A stretch of 64,000 nt of DNA from Myxococcaceae bacterium JPH2 (lineage in GTDB: Bacteria > Myxococcota > Myxococcia > Myxococcales > Myxococcaceae), in assembly GCA_016458225.1 (NCBI GenBank), contig JAEMGR010000006.1, positions 1-64,000 of the forward strand, written 5' to 3'. Shown piece by piece: positions 39,102-48,459 of the stretch (positions within the stretch are counted from its first letter, which is position 1; every line of letters starts with the position of its first letter). The position numbers and the translations under genes were made by a program. The notes below the pieces were generated by a model that was not told the origin of the DNA, searched no databases, and was given only the letters and a program-made list of their open reading frames with translations.

Positions 39102-40241
39102 ATGCGCCATCGCCGAGCCCTCCGTTGGATTCCCTCCTCCCTCCTGCTGCTGTTGGGTGGCTGTGGTGTCGAACCCCCCGATGCGGAGCCGGGCCCGCGT
39201 GTGTCGGCGCTCGCGTCCTCCGGGTTGGACTTCAGCGCGTCCAATGTCGCCGTGAACTGCGAGGGGGCGATGCCGCGGGTGTCCGCCGTGGTGGTCAACG
39301 AGTTCGTGAGCGGCGTGGATGCGTCTACCGTCGGGGTGTACGCGGGGGACCCCGCGCTCGGTCTTCGACTGGCGAGCGTGTCCATTCCCTTCCTGGTGGG
39401 CCAGGAGCGCCGCGCGTTCCAGGTGGACGTCGCGCTGCCGCCGGGCACGACGCAGGTGTTCGTGGTGGCGGACGACGACCGCCGCTTCAAGGAGGTGGAT
39501 GAGACGAACAACGTCGCGTCCGCTTCGCTGTCTGGTGCGTGCCTGAGCAACCAGGCGCCCACGGCGGTGTGTCACGCCGTCACGGCCACCGCGGACGCGT
39601 CGTGCCGCGCGATGGCGTCCATTGACCATGGCTCGTTTGATCCAGACGAGCGACCGGGGCTGCTCTCGGTGAGCCAGAGCCCGGCGGGGCCCTTCCCCTT
39701 GGGCACCACGCCGGTGGAGCTCACGGTGTCGGACGGCGAGGCGTCCAGCTCGTGTGCGGCCACGGTGACGGTGACGGATGTGCTGCCCCCGGTGCCGGGC
39801 GCGAGCCGGCACGTGGTGCTTCCGGGCAGCCCAGCCTCTGACTACCGCGTCGTCACGCTGGCGGACTGCGCGCTGCCGGCGGTGGACAACTGCGGGGGGA
39901 CGCTGTCCTTGGCGCAGACGGGCACGATTGTGCGGGTGACCTCGGATGAGGCCGAGGATGCGCTGTCCATCTTGCGGCTGGTCGCCTGCGACGACATCCA
40001 GCTCAGCCCGGATCGCAAGTCGGCGCGGCTCCGAGCGGAGTCGGCGCTGCTGGGAGACGGACGCGTCTACACGTTCACCTACGAGGTGCGGGACGCGTCG
40101 GGGAACGTGGCCACCAGCAGTTGCGAGGTGTCTGTCCCGCCGCCGTTGGGAGGGCAGAGCACGAACTCGGGGACGGTGTTCTGCCGGGGGACGGGCTGTC
40201 CGCCGAACACGGGCGGTGGCCTGCTGTGCACGCTGCTGTAG
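39102..40241 (+). CDS. Lipoprotein with CARDB-like and HYR-like domains
   Basis: A 379-residue protein with an N-terminal lipobox (LLLLLGGCG). Residues of about 35-145 form a CARDB-like Ig domain (AVVVNEF..., [24 protein letters not shown]). Residues of about 150-225 resemble a HYR or PKD-type domain ([40 protein letters not shown]). The C-terminal third has another beta domain ending in [17 protein letters not shown] and a Cys-bearing tail. Such domains act in adhesion or ligand display. ATG at 39102 is the first codon that makes a proper lipoprotein signal. Neighbours do not reveal the ligand. Confidence 0.85.
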   Translation: MRHRRALRWIPSSLLLLLGGCGVEPPDAEPGPRVSALASSGLDFSASNVAVNCEGAMPRVSAVVVNEFVSGVDASTVGVYAGDPALGLRLASVSIPFLVGQERRAFQVDVALPPGTTQVFVVADDDRRFKEVDETNNVASASLSGACLSNQAPTAVCHAVTATADASCRAMASIDHGSFDPDERPGLLSVSQSPAGPFPLGTTPVELTVSDGEASSSCAATVTVTDVLPPVPGASRHVVLPGSPASDYRVVTLADCALPAVDNCGGTLSLAQTGTIVRVTSDEAEDALSILRLVACDDIQLSPDRKSARLRAESALLGDGRVYTFTYEVRDASGNVATSSCEVSVPPPLGGQSTNSGTVFCRGTGCPPNTGGGLLCTLL

Positions 40242-40385
40242 GGAGCGAGGCGGAGGTGGGCGCGCCGGGACGCGCGGTGTGCTCGGAACGAGCGTTGACG
40301 GGGATCCTCGGGTCCCCTACCTTGGCTTGCTTCGCGCCCCGGTGATTCCGCCCGAGCGGATGGGCGGCGCCGAAGGCAGCTCCGC

Positions 40386-43300
40386 ATGATGCGCCGTACG
40401 CACGAGGACCCAGCCCATCCGGACGCGCCCCGGGACGAGCGCGCTCCCGATGACGCCGTGCCCGTGTTGCGCGTCGAGTACGACGCGGACCCGACCACGC
40501 CGTCCGGAGCGCCCGTGCTGCGCGTGCGCCCCGAGGCCGAGCCCGTCTTCGCGCGCGAGCAGCCAAGGTCGAACGGGCATGTGAACTCAGCGGAGCCCGA
40601 GGCGTTCGATTCCGAGGAGTCCACCGGTTCGCGCGCAGCTGAGAGAGCGCGCGGAAGCGCCCGACCCAACGCGAGTTCGACGCATGCGGAGGTCCTCATC
40701 CCGCGCGCAACGGAGCGGTTGCGCGGAGTCACGAGGACGGGGACGAGTTCGACGGAGCCCCCCGCGTTCGACGCCGAGGCGCCCGCTGCTCCGCGCGTGC
40801 CCGCAGGAGCTCGTGGTGTCTCCCGCCCCAGCGAGAGTCCGGCGGAGCATGAAGTCCGCGAGGTGGATCGAAACCTCGCGGCCCCCGTGGACTCCACCCG
40901 CGCCGAGCGCGAGGCGATGCAGGCCGCGGTGGGGGCGGGCCGGCGCCGTGACGCTTGGAACCCTCCCGACTATCTGCCTCCCGACCTGGCCGAGGCCCTG
41001 GCCGCCGAGCGCAGTCAGTATCGAGCGCAGCGCATCCAGGATGCGCGCGACGTGGGACTGGCCGGGCCCGGTGTGGTGGGACTTCAGCCCGTGCCCGCGG
41101 CGGACCCGGACTGGACCGGTGGCTCGTTGCTCGGCTTCGTCGGCGAGGAACTCGTCTTCGCCGGCAACATCGTCCACCTGGACTTCGAGTCGGGGCGTGT
41201 GTTCGCCGCGTCGGACTCGGGTGAAGACCTGGACCGCCGCGCGCTCGTGGCCGAGCGCTGGTGCTACCGGCCCTACGACTTCGCGGAGGCCCTCTGCACC
41301 GCCGCGACCGCGTACGCGGATCGTCAGCCCGCGCTGGCCCAGGCCCTGCGCCGTGCCTGCGGTGAGGAGCCCCCCGCGCCGCCTTCGCCTCGCGACGCGG
41401 AATGGACGCCCGCCGATCGACTGTGGCGCCAGCCCTGGGGCTGCATCTGGGGCCCACCCGGCACAGGCAAGACGACCGCCGTGGCGGACCTCATCGCCCG
41501 CGCGCTGCGAGCCTTCCCGAACGAGCGCATCCTCGCGGTGGCGCCCACCAACCGCGCCGCGGATGAACTGGTCATGCGCGTCAGCGCGCTCCTCGAACGC
41601 GAGCCCATCCCGCTGCGCCCGTTGGCACGCACCATCTTCCGGGGCGGCACCGGCGCGAGCGAGGCGCTCTCGAAGCTGCCCACCGTGGCGCTGGAGGAGG
41701 CCAAGGCGAGCAAGCTGCGCAGCTCCATCCAAGAGCGTGAGCGAGAGCTGACGCTGGAGCGCACCCGAGGCGGCCCCGCCGACGAGCTGGCCCGGATGCA
41801 GGCGGAGCTGCGCCTCCTTCGCGGTCGCGTGAAGGACCCCACGCTGCGCGAGGCGGAGAAGGGCGAGAGCCCCCTCATGGTGCTGACCGTGCACCGCGCG
41901 CTGCGGCTCGTGTCGGAGCTGGAGGGCGCGGAGACCTTCGCTCGGCTGGTGGTGGACGAGGCCGGCATGGTGACGCGCGCGGCCACCGCGCTCATGGCGC
42001 CGCTGGCCCGGCAGGTGACGCTGGCGGGTGACCCCAAGCAGATTGGCCCCGTGAGCCGCGCGGCCGAGGGCGTGGGCAAGGGAACCCAGCGCTGGCTCCG
42101 CGCCAGTGGCCTGTCCCACCTGGAGGACGCGGTGCGCGACGCCTCGCGCTCGGACGTGATGCTGCTGCGCACGCAGCACCGCATGCACCCCGAGATTGCC
42201 CGCGTCGTGAGCCAGTTCTGTTACGGCGGCGCGCTGGAGGATGGAGAACTCGTGCGCCAGCGCGCGGAGCGTCCCGCGCCGGTGCCCGCCTTCCCGCTGC
42301 GTGCCGCGTGGCTGGTGTTGGACGGCCTCACCCGGGACGCGCGCCGCCTCACGCACGGACGCGGCGAGACGGGCTCGGGTTATCAACGCGAGCTGTCCGC
42401 GGACCTCGCCGTGTCGCTGGCGAAGCAGGCGGTGCGCGCGGGCCTCACCGTGCTGTGCGTGACGCCGTACCGCGCCCAGGCCGCGCTGCTGCGCCGCATG
42501 GGCACGGCCGCGGGTCTGCGCTCGGACGTGTTCAGCGCCTCCACCATCCACCGGCAGCAGGGCACGCAGTACGACGTGGTGATGGTGGACACGGTGGCCG
42601 GTGGGCGTCCCTTCCCGGCGCATGCGCTGGTGCCCATCCTCAACGTGGCCGCCAGCCGCGCACAGGACTACCTCCTGGTGCTGGCGTCTCGCGGTGAGGC
42701 CCGCGCCTCGCCCGTGGCCACGCGCTTCTTCTCGCTCCTGCCTCGCGTGCGCGTGCACGCCGGCGACGTGCCGCGCCTGGAGCCGCTCGCCACCCAGCCT
42801 CGACCACCGCCTCCGCCTCCGCCTCCGCTGGTGCCCGCGGGCCTGGGCGGGGAGATTGAAGGCGCCAAGGGCTCGCTGCCGCTCTTCACGCAGGAGCAGG
42901 TGTCCCTCTTCGAGCGCAACTTCGACGGCGGCCACCACCTGGTGCGCGGCGTGGCGGGCAGCGGCAAGACGTACGTGCTGACGAACTGGGTGGCGCGCTA
43001 CCTGCTCGAGCACCCGCGCGCGCGCGTGCTGGTGTCCTTCTACAACCGCTCACTGGCCCCGCTCGTGGAGGTGCTGCTGAAGGAGGCGCTCACGCAGCGC
43101 GCGGGAGCGGAGCGGGTGCGCGAGCTTCGCACTCAAGTGACGGTGCGGCACGTGGGCGCGCTGCGCCGGCCCGAGCCCGGCAGCTTCGACGCGGTCTTCG
43201 TGGATGAGGCGCAGGACATGGACGCCAAGGCGCTGGCCACGCTCTACGGGCTCGTCCGTCCTCACCTCGCCGAGGACGGGAAGGAGTCGCGCTGCTTCCA

Positions 43301-44120
43301 GCTCTTCATGGACGACTCGCAGAACGTCTATGGCCAGGTGCCCATCGAGCTGCTCAAGGAGCAGCTCCCGGATGGCCTGTCCTTCCGAGGCCGCACCCGC
43401 GTGCTGAAGGAGACGTTCCGCGCCACGCGCGACATCCTCGACGTGGCCTTCAACGTGGTGCTGGATCCGTTGCGCCAGCACGCGGTGGGGGACCCGGGCA
43501 TGCGCGAGTACATGAAGGTGGGCGAGCTCGCGCGCGAGGGACTCGTCTGGCTTCCCGAGGAGACGCTGGAGGGGCTCTACCGCGTGCAGTCCACCGAGCG
43601 CGGCGGCGTGGTGCCCACCGTGCGCGGCTTCGCCTCCACGACGAGCGAGGCGCGCTGGGTGGCCAAGGAAGTGGCGCGGCTGGTGCGCGAGGAGGGCGTG
43701 AAGCCGGGAGACATCCTCGTGGTGGCGCCGGTGATGCCGGCCACCTTCACCCAGGCGCTCCAGCGCGCGGGCGTCCCCGCCGAAGCGTACGGCGGCAAGG
43801 GTGGCCGAGACGCGGCGGACTTCCGCGTCACGGGCGTGGACCACGTGCGCGCGACCACGGTCTTCTCGTGCAAGGGCCACGAGTGCCCCGTCGTCTTCTT
43901 CGCGGGCTTGGAAGCGCTGGATGCCATCGAGGCGTGGATGGCCGGGGCGCGTCAGCGTGGCGCGCGCGAGAATGAGCGGATCCGCCGAGCCATGTTCTAC
44001 GTGGGGGCCACGCGCGCCATGAAGCGGCAGTACCTGACGGGCGTGCGAGGCGGGCGCTTCCTCTCGGTGGCCACTGCCTACGTCGAGGCGCTCACCCAGG
44101 GTCGCGCCGCGACGGAGTGA
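40386..44120 (+). CDS. Tandem superfamily 1 helicase (UPF1-like module fused to UvrD-like module)
   Basis: 1,244 residues. About 180 N-terminal residues are charged and disordered. Module 1 (about 340-800) is UPF1/AAA_11-12-like: Walker A WGPPGTGKTT, Walker B VVDEAGMV, AGDPKQIGPV, RTQHRMHPEI, STIHRQQGTQYDVV and NVAASRAQDY. A Pro-rich hinge follows. Module 2 (about 830-1240) is UvrD/Rep-like: VAGSGKTYVL, FVDEAQDMD, FMDDSQNVYG, LKETFRATRDI, VFSCKGHECPVVFF and YVGATRAMK. Both sets of catalytic motifs look complete, so both modules may be active. Expected to act on DNA or RNA in the cytoplasm. The nearest partner gene is not evident; it appears to be transcribed alone and ends at a strong hairpin. 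Confidence 0.9.
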   Translation: MMRRTHEDPAHPDAPRDERAPDDAVPVLRVEYDADPTTPSGAPVLRVRPEAEPVFAREQPRSNGHVNSAEPEAFDSEESTGSRAAERARGSARPNASSTHAEVLIPRATERLRGVTRTGTSSTEPPAFDAEAPAAPRVPAGARGVSRPSESPAEHEVREVDRNLAAPVDSTRAEREAMQAAVGAGRRRDAWNPPDYLPPDLAEALAAERSQYRAQRIQDARDVGLAGPGVVGLQPVPAADPDWTGGSLLGFVGEELVFAGNIVHLDFESGRVFAASDSGEDLDRRALVAERWCYRPYDFAEALCTAATAYADRQPALAQALRRACGEEPPAPPSPRDAEWTPADRLWRQPWGCIWGPPGTGKTTAVADLIARALRAFPNERILAVAPTNRAADELVMRVSALLEREPIPLRPLARTIFRGGTGASEALSKLPTVALEEAKASKLRSSIQERERELTLERTRGGPADELARMQAELRLLRGRVKDPTLREAEKGESPLMVLTVHRALRLVSELEGAETFARLVVDEAGMVTRAATALMAPLARQVTLAGDPKQIGPVSRAAEGVGKGTQRWLRASGLSHLEDAVRDASRSDVMLLRTQHRMHPEIARVVSQFCYGGALEDGELVRQRAERPAPVPAFPLRAAWLVLDGLTRDARRLTHGRGETGSGYQRELSADLAVSLAKQAVRAGLTVLCVTPYRAQAALLRRMGTAAGLRSDVFSASTIHRQQGTQYDVVMVDTVAGGRPFPAHALVPILNVAASRAQDYLLVLASRGEARASPVATRFFSLLPRVRVHAGDVPRLEPLATQPRPPPPPPPPLVPAGLGGEIEGAKGSLPLFTQEQVSLFERNFDGGHHLVRGVAGSGKTYVLTNWVARYLLEHPRARVLVSFYNRSLAPLVEVLLKEALTQRAGAERVRELRTQVTVRHVGALRRPEPGSFDAVFVDEAQDMDAKALATLYGLVRPHLAEDGKESRCFQLFMDDSQNVYGQVPIELLKEQLPDGLSFRGRTRVLKETFRATRDILDVAFNVVLDPLRQHAVGDPGMREYMKVGELAREGLVWLPEETLEGLYRVQSTERGGVVPTVRGFASTTSEARWVAKEVARLVREEGVKPGDILVVAPVMPATFTQALQRAGVPAEAYGGKGGRDAADFRVTGVDHVRATTVFSCKGHECPVVFFAGLEALDAIEAWMAGARQRGARENERIRRAMFYVGATRAMKRQYLTGVRGGRFLSVATAYVEALTQGRAATE

Positions 44121-44210
44121 GTGGGATTTTCGCGAAGGAGTGTGCCTCGCCTCGTTCTCTTGGGCGGAGGGCCGCGGCGCTTTCGAGTGCCCCTACCACG
44201 GCCCTGCCCA

Positions 44211-44241
44211 AGCCCCCGGTGTCAGACTGGCACCGGGGGCT
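44211..44241 (+). terminator. Bidirectional hairpin terminator
   Basis: A perfect 11-bp stem (AGCCCCCGGTG with CACCGGGGGCT), 9-base loop, followed on the plus strand by TTCTT. It sits 91 bases after the helicase stop and 10 bases after the stop of the convergent lipoprotein gene, so it probably ends both transcripts. Confidence 0.8.
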
Positions 44242-44251
44242 TTCTTCCGGG

Positions 44252-44752
44252 CTACTGGGCGCCGCGCACCACTTGTCCCCGCGTCTTGTAGGGCAGGCGG
44301 TTGGAGACGATGAAGCGCGAGAGCTGGTAGATGTACTTCCTCCACTCGGTGCCTGTGGGGCCGGGGCCGCCGCCCTTGCCGAAGATGTCACCCGCGTTGG
44401 CGACGATGGAGCAGGGATTGCCCTCCGCGTCGACGCAGGTCGGTGCGGCGGCAGCGGCGGCGACCGAGTGCTCCGCCTGCGCCTGGGGTCGCGTCGTGTT
44501 TCCGGTCGAGCGCCGCAGCCAGGCGGTCAGCTCGTCGAGGCTCGTGGACTCGTGCTGGAGGATGACCTCGGTGGAGTTGGCATCCACCAGGTAGCCCACG
44601 TAGAGGTTCGGGTTCTGGGGGCTGCTGGCGACGACCGTGACGATCATCCCCTCGGGGATGTCCTTGGGCAGGATGCGGTCGGCCTCGATGGAATGAGGGA
44701 AACAGCCGGAGACCGCCAGCAGCAGCGGCAGCAGCAGCAGATGCTTCTTCAT
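44252..44752 (-). CDS. Small lipoprotein of unknown function
   Basis: A 166-residue lipoprotein with lipobox LAVSGC at residues 12-17. The mature part begins with a beta-rich domain (ILPKDIPEGMIVTVVASS, NPNLYVGYLVDANSTEVIL), then an Ala-rich linker with two Cys (PTCVDAEGNPCS) that may form a disulfide, then a basic helical end (EWRKYIYQLSRFIVSNRLPYK). It starts 27 bases downstream of the anti-sigma/CHAT gene on the same strand and is probably the last gene of that operon. It could be a sensor or target of that system; this is inference from position only. No family recognised. Confidence 0.82.
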   Translation of the reverse strand: MKKHLLLLPLLLAVSGCFPHSIEADRILPKDIPEGMIVTVVASSPQNPNLYVGYLVDANSTEVILQHESTSLDELTAWLRRSTGNTTRPQAQAEHSVAAAAAAPTCVDAEGNPCSIVANAGDIFGKGGGPGPTGTEWRKYIYQLSRFIVSNRLPYKTRGQVVRGAQ

Positions 44753-44779
44753 GGAAGGTAGCTCGTTGCGGGGGTGGGA

Positions 44780-47716
44780 CTACTCGAACAACAGGACCTG
44801 CTCGACCCAGGTGGCGCCGGGATGGGCCGCGAGCCAGGCACGGCGCGCATCGCGCAGCACGGGGGCCGCGGATTCTCCGGCGCGGATGCGCGAGAGCACC
44901 GGCGTGAAGAACGCCGAGGCCTCACTGTCGGGAATCACCTGCGTCGCGGCCAGCACCGCGCGGGCACCGGCTGTCACGAAGGCCAAAGGCAGTCCGAAGT
45001 TCTCGTGGACATAGGCCGTGGCGTGCGCCGCGTGACACGCCGCGAGCACCACCACGGGATGGCCGTGGAGTGGAGAGGCCTGGACGTCCGCGGCCGTCAG
45101 CGCGAAGCGCCCGCCCTCGGACTCCGGGGACAGCACCAGCAGCGAGGCGTCCGACATGCCCGGGTCGATGAGCCCATGCGCGTGGATCTGCACCTCGGTG
45201 GCGTCCCGCATGGCCTCCAGCACGCGCGAGGGCGTGGCGGCGGGGCCGCGCAGCACGACGGGCGCATCGCCCTCGGTCGCGTCGTCGTGCCATGGTTGAA
45301 GCTCCGGCAGGCGCAGCTCCGACGGAGGCACCACGTCCGAGACCACCAGCCGGTGAGGCGTGGCGGCGGGAGCGGAAGGCCGGGCCGGGCCCACCCGGTA
45401 GGACCACGCGAACTCCGAGGGCAGCAGGCCCGCTCGGCCCTGCACGGGGGGGCGGGCCACCACCTGGATGCTCGGGCAGTCGCGCAGCGCGGCCAGCACG
45501 TCGGACGGAATGAGCCCCGTCACGTCGGTGAGCGGCGTGCGCCGAAGCTCGTCGTAGTGCGCCACCAGTCGGCCGTCAGCGCCGCGCGCCGCCACGAAGG
45601 TGCGCTCGTCATCCACCGTCACGCCCAGCAGACACGTGCCCTCGGTGGACAGTCCCAGCTCCTCGGAGGTGAGGGCCATGCCGCGCTCGAACTCGCCGTG
45701 GCGGGCCGCGTCCAGGATGAGCGAGGTGTACGTATAGACGCGCGCCTTGCGGGCGTTGGGCGTCGTGGCCAAGAGGGGCGCGGCCTCGGTCAGCGTCTGA
45801 CGCAGCAGGGCCTGGCCTCGGGCGCGGTCCAGCTCCAAGTAGAAGCGCCCTTCGATGTGGCGCAGGAGGAGGTCCTCGCCCGCGTCCAGGGAGCCAGGAG
45901 TCCGCAGCGCGTCCAGGCCTCTGCGCATGAGGGCCTCGTCCTCGGGGCGGCGCAGCGGCGTGCGCGCCAGGTCCGCCACCACGAAGAGCCGCGCCATGGA
46001 GGGCGGGGTGTCGCAGCGGGCCGCGCGATCGAGCTGCTCGCGCGCCGCGGGGAAGTCCAGCGCGCGGTGGAACGCCGTGGCGAGCCCGGTGTACGCCAGC
46101 TCCGTGTAGGCGCAGTTGTCCGGGGACCGCTGGATGGCCTCCTCGGTGTACGCGTGCGCCAGGGCCAGCTCGCCCCGCATGCGAGCAGTCTGTCCCAGCT
46201 CCTGGAGCAGGCGCAGCTCCTGGCCCCACTCGTGGCCGGCGCGGGCTCGCTGGAGCGCGGAGAGCGCGTGGGCGTGCGCCTCCACGGGGTGGTGCAGGTT
46301 GCCCTCCGCGAGCGCCAGCTCGCGCAGCAGCGTGGTGCAGCGGTACGCGGGCCGCGCATCCTCGCCACACGCGCGCAGCACCTCGGGCGTGAGCGCCTGG
46401 GCGCGCCGAGGCTCACCCGCCATCACCGCGGCCCGCGTCCGTCGCTCCAGCGCGAGCAGGGTGAACCACGGGTCCCGGGTGTCGCGGGCCAGCGCCTGGT
46501 ACTCGTCCAGGTGCGTGCGCGCGTCCTGCTCGAACACGAGCGCGCCCAGGAGCTGATCCTCCTGCCGGGCCTCGCGCAGGCGGGAGATGAGCGCAGCCAG
46601 CTCGCCCGGGGGCAGCGTCCCCACGGACAGCTGGGCATATGCCCGCGCCAGGGGACGGCGGACCGCGAAGTCCCGCCGGGACGCGGTGCGGCGCACGGCG
46701 TCCACCAGGTCGGAGCCGCCGTCATGCGCGTCCAGCGCCGCGGCCAGCTCGCGCAGGGCTTCCACGCGCTCGGGCGAGTCCGCGGTGCGCAGGCCGTCAT
46801 AGAGGCACAGCCGAGCCATGCCGGGCACCGTCTGCGCTTCCGCGACGGACATGGGCGCGCCGCCCGTCACCATGCGGCGGCAGGACTCCCACGCCCCCTC
46901 CCAGGACTTCTTCTCGTCGTTCGCTCGCGAGCGCAGCTCCACGGCGCGCCGCGCGGCCTCGTCGCTCCACCCTGGCTCCTTGAGGGCGGCCACCTGCTCG
47001 AAGGCTTCGGCCGCCGTCATGAACAGGCCCAGGGCGCGCAGCGCGAGCCCGCGGTTCCACAGGGCCTGGGGATGCCGAGGCTGCTGCTTGAGGGCCTGCT
47101 CCGCGAGCGCCAGCGCCTCCTCCGGCGCGCCGCGCGCGAGGGCCAGCACGGCCCGGTCGCTGCTCGCGTCGGGCGAAGGCGCCAGCGCGTCGAGGAAGGG
47201 CCCCGCCTGGACCAGCTCTCCGCGCAGCAGGTACGCGGCCGCGATGCCCCGCTTGTCTCCCGCGTCCTCCAGCCGGGCCAGCTCGCGCAGGGACAGCGCT
47301 CGGGACGCGTCCGGGGCGCCGCGCATCACCTCGTAGGGCCGGTGGCGGTCCGCCCCCGGGTGCGTCAGGCGCGCCTCCAGCGAGCGCGTCGGGGCCTGGG
47401 CGAGCCACAGCTCGGAGGTCGTGCGCTCGTCCGCGCGGCGAGAGACGAACATCACCACCGCGAGGCTGGCCGCGAGCGCCAGCGGCGCCACCACCCACGC
47501 CCAATGGGGGCGAGCGCGGACGCGGGACGGCGTCGGAGGTGCCTCGGCCTCGGCGGGGTGCAGGACGTCATCCGCCAGCAGTTCCAGGGCGAGCAGCTCC
47601 TGCATGCGCGGTGGACACGTGGCGCACTGGGCCAGGTGGTGGCGGAAGTTCTCCGCGTCCACCGGCGGAAGCTCCCCGTCGACGAAGGACTCCAGCTTGT
47701 CGCATGGGGCGCTCAT
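44780..47716 (-). CDS. Anti-sigma factor fused to TPR-like repeats and a CHAT protease domain
   Basis: 978 residues. Residues of about 1-45 are a zinc-finger anti-sigma module with the HxxxCxxC motif (HHLAQCATC). One membrane segment follows near residues 75-92. From about 110 to 700 the protein is helical with TPR-like units (for example LALARGAPEEALALAEQAL, LWNRGLALRALGLF). The last 280 residues form a CHAT domain, a caspase-like protease: catalytic His in IHAHGL and Cys in LAACHAAHA, then GLPLAFVTAGARAVLA. The start overlaps the ECF sigma stop by ATGA, so the pair is co-translated. The sigma-binding part would be inside the cell and the CHAT part outside, or reversed if the segment is not crossed. 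A signalling protease is inferred. Confidence 0.88.
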   Translation of the reverse strand: MSAPCDKLESFVDGELPPVDAENFRHHLAQCATCPPRMQELLALELLADDVLHPAEAEAPPTPSRVRARPHWAWVVAPLALAASLAVVMFVSRRADERTTSELWLAQAPTRSLEARLTHPGADRHRPYEVMRGAPDASRALSLRELARLEDAGDKRGIAAAYLLRGELVQAGPFLDALAPSPDASSDRAVLALARGAPEEALALAEQALKQQPRHPQALWNRGLALRALGLFMTAAEAFEQVAALKEPGWSDEAARRAVELRSRANDEKKSWEGAWESCRRMVTGGAPMSVAEAQTVPGMARLCLYDGLRTADSPERVEALRELAAALDAHDGGSDLVDAVRRTASRRDFAVRRPLARAYAQLSVGTLPPGELAALISRLREARQEDQLLGALVFEQDARTHLDEYQALARDTRDPWFTLLALERRTRAAVMAGEPRRAQALTPEVLRACGEDARPAYRCTTLLRELALAEGNLHHPVEAHAHALSALQRARAGHEWGQELRLLQELGQTARMRGELALAHAYTEEAIQRSPDNCAYTELAYTGLATAFHRALDFPAAREQLDRAARCDTPPSMARLFVVADLARTPLRRPEDEALMRRGLDALRTPGSLDAGEDLLLRHIEGRFYLELDRARGQALLRQTLTEAAPLLATTPNARKARVYTYTSLILDAARHGEFERGMALTSEELGLSTEGTCLLGVTVDDERTFVAARGADGRLVAHYDELRRTPLTDVTGLIPSDVLAALRDCPSIQVVARPPVQGRAGLLPSEFAWSYRVGPARPSAPAATPHRLVVSDVVPPSELRLPELQPWHDDATEGDAPVVLRGPAATPSRVLEAMRDATEVQIHAHGLIDPGMSDASLLVLSPESEGGRFALTAADVQASPLHGHPVVVLAACHAAHATAYVHENFGLPLAFVTAGARAVLAATQVIPDSEASAFFTPVLSRIRAGESAAPVLRDARRAWLAAHPGATWVEQVLLFE

Positions 47717-48291
47717 GGCGTGGACCCGTCCTCGGCGGACAAGTGGAGGCGAAGGGACTGGCGCGCCTCGGTCAGCCAGCGCCCCACGGTGCCTTCCGGG
47801 ACCCCCTCCAACTGCCGGGAGATGGCGCGGTAGCGCATGCCCGAGGCGTGCAGGCGGTAGGCGGTGCGTTGGGGCTCGGGGAGCGACTCGATGGCGCGCT
47901 CGAAGTCTTCGCGGGAGACGCGCTCCCACTGCTCGTGGGGCGTGGGCTCGGAGGCGGTCTCGGTGAGCTGCACCACGCGCAGGGCGGGCTGGCCCAGCGC
48001 CTCGGTGCGCCGGCGACGGCAGTGATCCAGGAAGCGGTTGCTCAGGGTGGTGCTCAGCCAGACGGCGACCGCGCCGGCGGGTTCTCCCTCCAGCCGGTCG
48101 AAATGCCGATAGGCGCGCTCCAGCGTCTCCTGCACCAGGTCCTCCGCGTCGATGCCGCCGCCCGTGCACAACCGCACGGCCATGCGCAGCAAGCCCTGCC
48201 GCCGCGCACGCGCGAACGCCTCGAACCGATGACGGTCGATTGGCGGGGCGGCAGGCCCGTTCTTCGTCTCCCTGCTTTCACGTCGGTCCAA
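47713..48291 (-). CDS. ECF-family RNA polymerase sigma factor
   Basis: About 192 residues. Region 2 is seen as DAEDLVQETLERAYRHFDR and WLSTTLSNRFLDHCRRRR; region 4 as FERAIESLPEPQRTAYRLHA followed by the helix-turn-helix YRAISRQLEGVPEGTVGRWL. I chose a TTG at 48291 because GGAGGGGG lies upstream and the length then fits ECF factors. An ATG at 48372 or 48396 would add residues not typical of the family. The next gene, overlapping by ATGA, encodes its probable anti-sigma factor. Target promoters cannot be read from this window. Confidence 0.85.
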   Translation of the reverse strand: MDRRESRETKNGPAAPPIDRHRFEAFARARRQGLLRMAVRLCTGGGIDAEDLVQETLERAYRHFDRLEGEPAGAVAVWLSTTLSNRFLDHCRRRRTEALGQPALRVVQLTETASEPTPHEQWERVSREDFERAIESLPEPQRTAYRLHASGMRYRAISRQLEGVPEGTVGRWLTEARQSLRLHLSAEDGSTP

Positions 48292-48459
48292 GCTTGGAGT
48301 GCCCCCTCCGGCCGTATGAACGCCGAACGTGAAGTCTCTTCGCGGGAAAGTCCAGGATGCGTCACGGCCCATGGGCCGAGGCCTCACCACCCACACTGGC
48401 TCTGGGCGTGCCCTCTGGGGCGGCGCCCGTGCTCGGGTGTGGGGAGGCCGCTGTCTTCG

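Noticed and set aside
40587-43013. Minus-strand open frame of 808 codons opposite the helicase
   Set aside because: His/Arg/Gln-rich shadow; the plus strand carries intact helicase motifs.
44774-47833. Plus-strand open frame of 1,019 codons opposite the anti-sigma/CHAT gene
   Set aside because: Antisense shadow; translation has no domain and the CHAT frame is well supported.
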